From: Bacteroidia bacterium
Lineage (GTDB): Bacteria > Bacteroidota > Bacteroidia > J057
Direction: 5' to 3'
Assembly (NCBI GenBank): GCA_030430205.1
Contig: JAUIGE010000011.1
Location: forward strand, 62,001 to 126,000
Length of the DNA stretch: 64,000 nt
Under the pieces are notes generated by a model. That model did no database searches and was not told the DNA's origin. It saw nothing but the letters and a program-made list of their open reading frames with translations. Shown piece after piece: positions 17,043 through 23,561 of the stretch. Position 1 is the first letter of the stretch. Each line of letters opens with the position of its first letter. Made by a program: the position numbers and the translations under genes.

Positions 17043-17124
17043 CGCCAAAGGCGTCATACCGGAAGCGGATGAGGTTTTGGGAATCCGCTATCCGGTATCT
17101 CCAAGACAAAAGCGCAATGCGCTT
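17043..17124 (-). repeat. palindromic repeat copy C, inverted
   Basis: 82 bp, on the minus strand relative to A and B: AGCGC-AAT-GCGCT, then TGTCTTGGAGATACCGGAT, a diverged middle, and CCGGTATGACGCC. Together with copy B it forms a large inverted repeat. A further hairpin GGCAGGC-TTTT-GCCTGCC-type sits between them (about 17004-17022). Copies B and C fill most of the 305-bp gap between the GIY-YIG gene and the lipoprotein gene. Confidence 0.8.
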
Positions 17125-17178
17125 CTACCCATCAAAACCGAAAAATCAATCATACTCGGTTTGTAATAGCAGTGGCTT

Positions 17179-18045
17179 TTAGTTGGAAATTGCTGGGGTT
17201 GGGAGTTTAGGGGGGAAGCAAATCACGTGCGAAGCATAATCGTGATATGCCATAAATGGCGTTTTCAGGAAAAGCGGGGCTGAGCTATATGCTCCCAATT
17301 CACGAGAGGGCGCTCCGCCCCAATAACATTCCTTCAAGTCTGTAAATCGGGTGATCCAGGTATGCCAACCCTGATAGCTGAAGCCCCATCCGAATTCATT
17401 TTCCGAAAGTAAGTGAGCTATTTGCTGGTCATCTTTGCCCCTTTCCAGCATAGCCTGAAGCGGAATATCGGGTTGTCGGTAAACGGGGTATTTCTGCTGT
17501 TCTATAAATGCTTTTTTGCACGCCTCGTATTCGGGTGAATGTTTTTCAATGATCAAAAAGGCTTGCCAGTCAAAATACCTGCAAAGCAAATAGGCAATGC
17601 TCCAGCCGGCATATTCGCGCTTTCCCCATTGTTTTTCATGCAATTGACTCAGACGATGCCAACCATCCCGAAGCCCAGCCTGCAGGGCTTTGTTTGCATA
17701 AAGGGTGCAGTGCAGGGCTTCAGGACAAGCGGTGTCAGGCAGTTGTTTTTGATAATACTCAAAGTAAGAAAGGCTATCTGCAAATGGGAAAAAAGCTATT
17801 GCGTTTTCGGCCCAAACGGTACCGAAAAAAGGAGAAAAACCTTCTTCATAAGCATTGAAATATGCATTTTCAATTTCTGCAATAGCATTAACTGCATCAG
17901 GAGAATGAAAGCCTTGATAGCGGTTTTCTATGGTGCTGTATTCAGTATAAATCCTTTTCTCCTTTACTTCAGGCTGGGCTTGCTGATTACTTTCCTTTTT
18001 ACAGGAAATAAGAAGACTCAGAATAAGGAGAAAAGCGATTCGCAT
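17179..18045 (-). CDS. hypothetical lipoprotein
   Basis: 288 residues. A lipoprotein signal (MRIAFLLILSLLISCKK) with the lipobox cysteine at residue 15 places it on a membrane facing the periplasm or surface. The mature part is aromatic-rich (for example ENEFGWGFSYQGWHTWITRF) and has no catalytic motif I recognise. It lies 84 bp downstream of the DUF5683 gene on the same strand and may end the parB operon. Confidence 0.75.
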   Translation of the reverse strand: MRIAFLLILSLLISCKKESNQQAQPEVKEKRIYTEYSTIENRYQGFHSPDAVNAIAEIENAYFNAYEEGFSPFFGTVWAENAIAFFPFADSLSYFEYYQKQLPDTACPEALHCTLYANKALQAGLRDGWHRLSQLHEKQWGKREYAGWSIAYLLCRYFDWQAFLIIEKHSPEYEACKKAFIEQQKYPVYRQPDIPLQAMLERGKDDQQIAHLLSENEFGWGFSYQGWHTWITRFTDLKECYWGGAPSRELGAYSSAPLFLKTPFMAYHDYASHVICFPPKLPTPAISN

Positions 18046-18129
18046 CTTTTTCTTAGAAGAGGGTTTTTAGATTGAAAATCCATACTGCAAGGCCTGCCGC
18101 CAGGCAGAAAACCAAATGATGGGAGACCA

Positions 18130-18852
18130 TCAAAACCGAAAAGTCAATCCCACGCCAGGTCCGGGCATGGAGTTCGACCCACGGATGATTCCCGGTTCAA
18201 TGCGCATAGACAGATTTTCGGACACATCCAGATCGCGCAAATGCGCGGTGATATAGGCCTCCAGCGTCTGGACGAGGTGATAGCCAATCCCCATGAGGAT
18301 ATAATTATCCCGCTGTTGGCGAAATTTATTGCGCTCCGTTTTCAGGTTGTTGGGGGCTGAAAATTCATACGAACGCTCTGTGAGGAGAAAAAGGCTATCA
18401 GCCTCGGTGATGTTGAGGCCACGTTCATCGCGTTGGATTCGAATCCTGTAAGCCCTTTGGTAATTTTTATACTCGGTATTGGAGGTGTAGATCAGGTAGC
18501 CAAAAACCCCATAACCCGCATAAACGATGGGGATTTTCCAGGCGTGACGGTTGTAATATTGGCCCCAACCGGGGATGAGGATGCTACGGCGCCAGGCCAC
18601 TTCGGGATCGAAGGGTGGGGGAGCGGGCGCATAAAGCATTTTGGGTACATAAAATTGTATGGGCCTGCGACCTGGTAGGTCGAGGTCAAATTTTATGCGA
18701 TTACCTTCCTTTTGGAAAGGAGATTTGAGGTGCAAACGAAAGGGAGTGCCTGCACTATCTGCCTCTGCATGCTCAGTCGCTGTGCTGTCTGGTTGTTGAG
18801 CAGAAAGGGAAAGGCAAAAAAAACATAAGATGGCAAGGATGATTCCTCTCAT
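18130..18852 (-). CDS. DUF5683 domain-containing membrane protein
   Basis: 240 residues. A signal peptide (about 1-18, MRGIILAILCFFCLSLSAQ) is followed by a proline-rich spacer. The DUF5683 core is EVAWRRSILIPGWGQYYNRHAWKIPIVYAGYGVFGYLIYTSNTEYKNYQRAYR (about 83-135), which includes a hydrophobic hairpin. The end is predicted beta-rich (MRIEPGIIRGSNSMPGPGVGLTFRF). Its ATG overlaps the parB stop by 4 bp (ATGA), so it is translationally coupled to parB, an arrangement I recall as common in Bacteroidota. Function unknown. Confidence 0.82.
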   Translation of the reverse strand: MRGIILAILCFFCLSLSAQQPDSTATEHAEADSAGTPFRLHLKSPFQKEGNRIKFDLDLPGRRPIQFYVPKMLYAPAPPPFDPEVAWRRSILIPGWGQYYNRHAWKIPIVYAGYGVFGYLIYTSNTEYKNYQRAYRIRIQRDERGLNITEADSLFLLTERSYEFSAPNNLKTERNKFRQQRDNYILMGIGYHLVQTLEAYITAHLRDLDVSENLSMRIEPGIIRGSNSMPGPGVGLTFRF

Positions 18853-19766
18853 ATAATCCCCAGGATTTCGAGTATCTCATTGAGTTCGGACTCGCTAGAG
18901 AATTTGACGCGAATTTCGCCCTTTTCGCTGCCTGTTTTCTGGCTTACTTCTACTTTTGCCTGCAATTTATCCTGGAGCTTGCGCTCGACCTCTCTCAGCA
19001 ATTTTTGCTGAACGCCATCTTTTATTTTGGAGGAAGTATCCTTTGGACTTGCTTTCCCTTTATTTTGAGCCTCCTTGTAGGCTTTTACCCTTTCTTCTGT
19101 TTGCCGTACCGAAAGCTTCTGTCCAACGATTTCATCAAAAAAACTTAGCTGTACATCTACCTCTTTGATTCCCTTGATGGCTTTGGCATGACCCATGGAA
19201 AAATGGCTGTCATTGACCTTGAGGGCAGCGCGTGCGCGGTCTGGAAGTTCGAGCAAACCGAGATAATTGGCGATAGTAGACCGCTTTTTCTCCACTTTCT
19301 CTGTCAGTTCCTGCTGCGTCAATTTCAACTCCTTGATCATGCGTTGGTATGAAAGCGCAATTTCAATAGGGTTGAGGTCTTCCCTCCACACGTTTTCAAT
19401 CAGGGCGAGCATAACAAGCTCTTTGTCATTGGCTTCGCGTATGTATGCGGGAATGGTCTTGATATTGGCTTCCTTGGAAGCGCGCAGGCGGCGCTCGCCT
19501 GAGATGAGCTCATACTCATCATTGTCCAACTTGCGGACAGTGATCGGCTGTATGATGCCGTGATGCCTGATGGATTCTGCCAATTCCAAAATGGCATCCA
19601 TGTCAAAATCTGTCCTGGGCTGGAATCTGTTAGGACGAATTTTATCTACAGAAATCTCATTTATAGAGACTTTCTTTTGTATTTCCTGCTTTTTTTCTCC
19701 CGAAACTGTCGGGTCATTAAGTATGCTTCCCAGGCCCCTGCCGAGGCCTCCTGCTCTTTTGGCCAT
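18849..19766 (-). CDS. parB: chromosome-partitioning protein ParB
   Basis: 305 residues from the ATG at 19766. The frame stays open 162 bp further upstream only because it runs through the AGAGGAG repeat; MAKRAGGLGRGLGSIL is the normal ParB start. ParB/CTPase domain: GERRLRASKEA (90-100) and ENVWREDLNPIE (124-135). The HTH region for parS binding is about 150-180 (LTQQELTEKVEKKRSTIANYLGLLELP), and a C-terminal dimerisation helix follows. It loads on parS and spreads to segregate the origin. The partner parA is not adjacent, and I saw no convincing parS in the window. Confidence 0.95.
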   Translation of the reverse strand: MAKRAGGLGRGLGSILNDPTVSGEKKQEIQKKVSINEISVDKIRPNRFQPRTDFDMDAILELAESIRHHGIIQPITVRKLDNDEYELISGERRLRASKEANIKTIPAYIREANDKELVMLALIENVWREDLNPIEIALSYQRMIKELKLTQQELTEKVEKKRSTIANYLGLLELPDRARAALKVNDSHFSMGHAKAIKGIKEVDVQLSFFDEIVGQKLSVRQTEERVKAYKEAQNKGKASPKDTSSKIKDGVQQKLLREVERKLQDKLQAKVEVSQKTGSEKGEIRVKFSSESELNEILEILGII

Positions 19767-19784
19767 GTGTATTTTATTTTGGCT

Positions 19785-19792
19785 CAAAGCTA
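19785..19792 (-). promoter_or_regulatory. candidate parB promoter -7 element
   Basis: TAGCTTTG on the minus strand matches the Bacteroidota -7 consensus TAnnTTTG and lies 18 bp before the parB ATG. The expected -33 region falls at the edge of the AGAGGAG heptamer array. Confidence 0.45.
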
Positions 19793-19810
19793 AGGAAAAG
19801 ATGCGAGAAA

Positions 19811-19916
19811 TGAGAGGGGGAAGCGAGAGGAGAGAGGAGAGAGGAGAGAGGAGAGAGGAGAGAGGAGAGAGGAGAGAGGAGAGAGGCGAGAGGAGAGAGG
19901 AGAGAGGCGAGAAGTA
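19811..19916. repeat. heptamer tandem repeat AGAGGAG upstream of parB
   Basis: About 14 units of 7 bp, most exactly AGAGGAG, some AGAGGCG or degenerate. The array begins about 45 bp upstream of the parB start codon. It encodes a spurious (SPLSSLL)n peptide on the minus strand. Confidence 0.9.
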
Positions 19917-19927
19917 AGACTTTTTCA

Positions 19928-19990
19928 TTGTCTCGCTTCTCGCCTCTCCTGGTCTCGCTTCTCATTGTCTCGCTTCTCTTCTCTCTATTC
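19928..19990. repeat. pyrimidine heptamer repeat, TCTCGCT/TCTCGCC type
   Basis: Degenerate 7-bp units between the AGAGGAG array and the terminator of small RNA copy 1. The last part (TCTCTATTCT) is shared with the sequence beyond the terminator of copy 3, showing that the flank was duplicated along with the RNA gene. Confidence 0.75.
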
Positions 19991-19991
19991 T

Positions 19992-20074
19992 AAAAAAAAA
20001 CCAGGGGACTCATCCTATTGGAGAATCAACCCTAGCCCTTGCTCTTGTAATTCCAGAACTATCGTCCTGTTGTA
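19992..20074 (-). ncRNA. putative sigma-54-dependent small RNA, copy 1
   Basis: About 80 nt on the minus strand. The RNA would start near 20074 with hairpin CAGGAC-GATA-GTTCTG, continue through an unpaired linker containing ACAAGAGCAAGGGC, and end in a branched-bulge hairpin. That hairpin has stems GGG/CCC, GATTC/GAGTC and TCC/GGA, loop AATA, and is followed by TGG and nine T. This is a textbook intrinsic terminator. The 71-nt core is identical to copy 3 and differs from copy 2 at one base in the first loop plus the 5' end. No reading frame is conserved. No similar RNA family is known to me. Confidence 0.75.
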
Positions 20075-20084
20075 CTTATACTAT

Positions 20085-20100
20085 TACCAGAAGTATGCCA
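20085..20100 (-). promoter_or_regulatory. decayed sigma-54-type promoter of small RNA copy 1
   Basis: TGGCAT-N5-TGGTA: the -24 GG is intact, but the -12 dinucleotide is GT instead of GC. Spacing to the RNA start is the same as in copy 3. Confidence 0.5.
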
Positions 20101-20199
20101 AATCTTATTTTCAGGAATAAATTTTTTAAATAAAATTTACTGAGTGTAATATCTGTGTTGGTAAAAAAATAGCCAAAACCCTTATTGGATTTTGGCCAT

Positions 20200-20279
20200 A
20201 AAAAAAACCAGGGGACTCATCCTATTGGAGAATCAACCCTAGCCCTTGCTCTTGTAATTCCAGAACTTTCGTCCTGTTA
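20200..20279 (-). ncRNA. putative sigma-54-dependent small RNA, copy 2
   Basis: Same RNA as copies 1 and 3. The only internal difference is in the first hairpin loop (GAAA instead of GATA), which leaves the stem CAGGAC/GTTCTG intact, as selection on RNA structure would predict. The 5' end reads TAACAGG instead of ACAACAGG. It ends in the same terminator with eight T. Spacers to copies 1 and 3 (134 and 182 bp) are unrelated in sequence apart from the promoter elements and an AAATTTAYT motif. Confidence 0.75.
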
Positions 20280-20289
20280 TAAATCTAAA

Positions 20290-20305
20290 TGCGATAAGCG
20301 TGCCA
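20290..20305 (-). promoter_or_regulatory. sigma-54-type promoter of small RNA copy 2
   Basis: TGGCAC-N5-TCGCA with exact GG-N10-GC spacing. Counting the C as -12 puts +1 at 20279, at the first base of the conserved RNA. Confidence 0.65.
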
Positions 20306-20382
20306 ATGTATGCTTATGATACAAATAAATTTTTTTAATTGTAATTTTTTCGCTGTGCATCAAAAAGCCCCTGTGGGAAAGA

Positions 20383-20452
20383 GGCGAGAAGCGAGAGGCG
20401 AGAAGTAAGACTTTTGAATAGTCTCGCTTCTCGCCTCTCTTCTCTCTATTCT
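20383..20452. repeat. heptamer repeat block beyond the terminator of small RNA copy 3
   Basis: Degenerate 7-bp units (GAGGCGA, GAAGCGA, then TCTCGCT, TCTCGCC) arranged as a purine block facing a pyrimidine block, so the region can fold on itself. It resembles the block at 19900-19990. Confidence 0.75.
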
Positions 20453-20535
20453 AAAAAAAAACCAGGGGACTCATCCTATTGGAGAATCAACCCTAGCCCT
20501 TGCTCTTGTAATTCCAGAACTATCGTCCTGTTGTC
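20453..20535 (-). ncRNA. putative sigma-54-dependent small RNA, copy 3
   Basis: The best-supported copy: a consensus -24/-12 promoter directly upstream, predicted +1 at 20535, the 71-nt conserved core identical to copy 1, and an intrinsic terminator ending in nine T. Sequence conservation among the three copies starts at the predicted transcription start and stops at the U-tract, the pattern expected of an RNA gene. Confidence 0.8.
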
Positions 20536-20545
20536 ATTCATAGTT

Positions 20546-20561
20546 TGCAATCCGTGTGCCA
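20546..20561 (-). promoter_or_regulatory. consensus sigma-54 promoter of small RNA copy 3
   Basis: TGGCAC-N5-TTGCA is a full match to the RpoN -24/-12 consensus with GG-N10-GC spacing. The first conserved RNA base is 12 bp downstream of the -12 C. An AAATTTACT motif lies 17 bp upstream of TGGCA; similar AAATTTATT motifs precede copies 1 and 2 at 15-18 bp. Confidence 0.75.
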
Positions 20562-20851
20562 CTTTTGCACCTTTTAAAAGTAAATTTTAAATGAATATTG
20601 AAAAAATAGTTATGTGATTGGAATATATTTAATGATTGAATGCGGGTGTTTTGTGTGAAAAAATAAATTGCCGAATTACTGAATTAACAAGGTAATAAAG
20701 AGTATGAACGCACTTAATTGCATGATATGCGAATGGAAAAAACATGAATGAGATAATTTGAAAATAAGTAAAAAGTATAAAATGTATTAATTATTCAGTG
20801 TGTTAAATTGAATAATGAATTAAAAATATTACGCTTTAAAAATGAATTTAT
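20562..20851. other. AT-rich gap between small RNA copy 3 and the propeller operon
   Basis: No gene or hairpin stands out. It would hold any activator-binding site for copy 3 and the 3' end of the propeller operon transcript. Confidence 0.4.
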
Positions 20852-23539
20852 TTAATTTTTTACCAATATCCTGATGGATAGATTGCTCTCTGAAGTGCTG
20901 ATATTCAGCAAATAAGCGCCTTCGGTGATTGTGGGTGGGAAGAGGATCTCTTCAAGATGGTTACCTGCAGTGCGTTGGCCTTTCAGCAATAAGGCAACTT
21001 CCTTGCCGTGAAGGTCGAGCAGGCGAAATATCACTTGCTGTGAAGCATTGAGCTGATAGGAGATATTGGCCTTGCCGTTAACAGGGTTGGGATAAAAAAG
21101 CCATTCTGAAATTCGATTTTCCTGCTCATCCAGGGGGGAAAGTATCCTAAAATCAGTCAGGATGTTAGCCATTAACAATTGGTGATTGGATTTGCCAACC
21201 AACAAAATTTCATTTTCGCTGATCTGTTTAAGGCTATAAATTATGTCTTCCTGTCCGCCCAGGTCCAGGCAAAACTGGCCATTTGTGCCAAAATCAGGAC
21301 AAGGAAGGCCATCCGATGTAAAGCATGCAAAAGCAATGTCGGTACTTTCGCTTTGCGGGTCTATCATTGAACCAGCCATCAAAATCCTTTTATTGCTCAG
21401 TCGGATCATGTCAAAACTTTTGGCAAGATTTGTCTGAAAGGTGGAACGTACTGCTCCCTGATTCCCGAAGCTGGTGTCTACCACACCGTTTGCATTTAGC
21501 AGGACTAGACCAAACTGACGGTTTGAGTTTCCTCCCAAAAGTATTTTCCCATCATTGTACACTTCCATACTATAGGCATCTCCACTATAAAAACCAGGCA
21601 TATTCACCTGTGCAATTCCATTTAGCCCAAAGTTGGTAGCCAGGTTTCCGTCTGCTTGTATTTTCGCAACCATAAAAAGAGAACCTGGACTCCCCGAAAG
21701 TAAAATTTCTTCCTGCTGATTGACAAAAAGGCCCCAGGGGTATTTTATGAATGTGGATTGGGTCGGAAGAAAAAACACACCTGACTGATTGAACGTGGAA
21801 TCCAATCTGCCATCTGCCTCCAATCGGATGATGAAAAAATGGTTTTCCCCTTCTATGAGACCCGCTCCGGCAAGGAGGAATTTGTTTCCAACTGATCCCG
21901 TAAGGCGCGTTCCAGCACTCCTTGAAATAGAAGGGAGTTGGTTGAGTGATTTTTGGACTTGCTGTGAAAACGATAAATCTATTTTGCCGCTTTTAAATAC
22001 CCGTTCCAATAGCAACTCTTTCCTGTTTTTTTGACCCGTAACAATGAAACTGCTATCGGAATCTTCTACAAAATCATAGATGCCTGTATGGTCAGGAAAG
22101 GCTTGTTCTGGGATATATTGCTGCTGAAGGAGTTGCCCAAAAGAGTCCACATGGATTAATAATCCTTTACTAAAGCCATGACTTATGTGGGAAGAAATAC
22201 CGCTGAGACCAGAAGCCCAAATTTGATTTTTGGCGTCTATTTTGACCCGGTACAGTTCACTTCCTCCATGATTGGTAGGAAAAAAGCTGTACCCCAAGTC
22301 TGCAAACCCAGGGTCCAATCGACCATCAGGAAGCAATCTGCTTATTGCCGCGAGGGTATGGGTGGACCCGGCAAGGTAAATGAGGCTGTCATCCTGAACC
22401 GCCATATCAAATGAAAAAGATACTTTGTTTTCAATTCTAAAACGAACAAGTCCCTGATAGCCAAAGTCTGGATCACGCTGACCATCAGCCTGATACCCAA
22501 ATGCGAGCATATTTCCGCTGCCTCCCCATGCACATATCCGAATTCTGCCATCCTCCAGGAAGTGAATTTCTCTTAATTGGGAAAGGGCTTGCCCGGTAGA
22601 GGGCTCCATGAATCCCTGGATTCCCCAAAGGGTATCCAGATTCCCATTGGGCGTAAACCTGGCTCCCCAAACCGCGGTGTCACTTCTGCCAATGGCAAGA
22701 AAATGTTGATTCGGAAAAACATGGATAAAATCAATAAACCTGGCGCCCCATTGGGCAGCATTCGATATGCTCTGATTTCCAAAACTAGAATCTGCCGCTC
22801 CATCCGGACCAAGGCGATGGATAAATCCGCTGCTTTCATTGTATCCCGCCACAAGCAGCAGGCTATCATGCTGAATTGCCATGCCATAGACAGCAGTCTT
22901 TTGCCCGGCGGGGAATTGCCAACTTTCAATGGGGTGAAAGCTGGTATCCAAATGGCCATTGGCAGTGAGTTTTTTTAGACTGATACCATAATTTTGAGGC
23001 CCGGCGAGGAAAAAACCTTCCTCGGGTGTCATGATCATACTGCGGAAAAAAACGGTGGCATTTTTCCAAAGGGTATCGCTGCTCAATCCGTTTAGCCCAA
23101 ATCCAGAGTCAATCTTTCCGTTTGCATCTGTTCGTAATAATGCGGGTTGGTTATCACTTGTAAAGCCAACAATCAGGCGGCCAGAGCTATCCTGACAGAT
23201 AAAGTCGATATATTCCCTAATTCCACCCGCTTCAAAAATGACATGCCCATTTTCGCCAAAAGTGCTATCCAATCGGCCATCCGGGAGAATACGGATCATC
23301 CACATTTCTTCCCAATTATCATAATTTAGATACAGATTCACGTTTATATTATAGCCGCTTCCCCCAATAATGAGCTTGCCATCAGCTTGAAGCAGACATG
23401 TATTGGCTTGACTATTTCCAGAACCCATATAGGGTTGAAAAATTCCCTGAGAGGCAAAGCTGCTGTCAAGTTTTTGTCCTGCCAGGGAGAGGATGTTGAG
23501 GAAAAGGATTATCAGGGTAAAGAGGGAATGGTTTTTCAT
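20852..23539 (-). CDS. delta-60 (DUF5122) propeller protein with T9SS sorting domain, paralog 5
   Basis: 895 residues, last gene of the propeller cluster. Signal peptide (MKNHSLFTLIILFLNILSLAG). Residues about 20-800 contain repeated units of the delta-60 type: LDSSFASQGIF, then LLQADGKLIIGGSG, MIRILPDGRLDSTFGENG and so on. These fold as blades of DUF5122-type beta-propellers. The C-terminal T9SS type A domain (about 815-895) has WLFYPNPVNGKANISYQL and ends RILVKN. No catalytic site is visible; binding or scaffolding on the cell surface is the likely role. The N-terminal GQKLDS junction is shared with its neighbour at 23562, marking close paralogy. Confidence 0.88.
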   Translation of the reverse strand: MKNHSLFTLIILFLNILSLAGQKLDSSFASQGIFQPYMGSGNSQANTCLLQADGKLIIGGSGYNINVNLYLNYDNWEEMWMIRILPDGRLDSTFGENGHVIFEAGGIREYIDFICQDSSGRLIVGFTSDNQPALLRTDANGKIDSGFGLNGLSSDTLWKNATVFFRSMIMTPEEGFFLAGPQNYGISLKKLTANGHLDTSFHPIESWQFPAGQKTAVYGMAIQHDSLLLVAGYNESSGFIHRLGPDGAADSSFGNQSISNAAQWGARFIDFIHVFPNQHFLAIGRSDTAVWGARFTPNGNLDTLWGIQGFMEPSTGQALSQLREIHFLEDGRIRICAWGGSGNMLAFGYQADGQRDPDFGYQGLVRFRIENKVSFSFDMAVQDDSLIYLAGSTHTLAAISRLLPDGRLDPGFADLGYSFFPTNHGGSELYRVKIDAKNQIWASGLSGISSHISHGFSKGLLIHVDSFGQLLQQQYIPEQAFPDHTGIYDFVEDSDSSFIVTGQKNRKELLLERVFKSGKIDLSFSQQVQKSLNQLPSISRSAGTRLTGSVGNKFLLAGAGLIEGENHFFIIRLEADGRLDSTFNQSGVFFLPTQSTFIKYPWGLFVNQQEEILLSGSPGSLFMVAKIQADGNLATNFGLNGIAQVNMPGFYSGDAYSMEVYNDGKILLGGNSNRQFGLVLLNANGVVDTSFGNQGAVRSTFQTNLAKSFDMIRLSNKRILMAGSMIDPQSESTDIAFACFTSDGLPCPDFGTNGQFCLDLGGQEDIIYSLKQISENEILLVGKSNHQLLMANILTDFRILSPLDEQENRISEWLFYPNPVNGKANISYQLNASQQVIFRLLDLHGKEVALLLKGQRTAGNHLEEILFPPTITEGAYLLNISTSESNLSIRILVKN

Positions 23540-23561
23540 GAAATATAGTCTTTAACTTATT

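Noticed and set aside
19767-19928. N-terminal extension of ParB (repeated SPLSSLL residues)
   Set aside because: It is the AGAGGAG array read in an open frame; the normal ParB start MAKRAGGLGRG lies at 19766 behind a promoter-like element.
20001-20534. Three conserved repeats with unequal spacers, resembling a small CRISPR array
   Set aside because: Units are about 71 nt with spacers of 134 and 182 bp; no cas genes are near, and each unit has its own promoter-like element and terminator.
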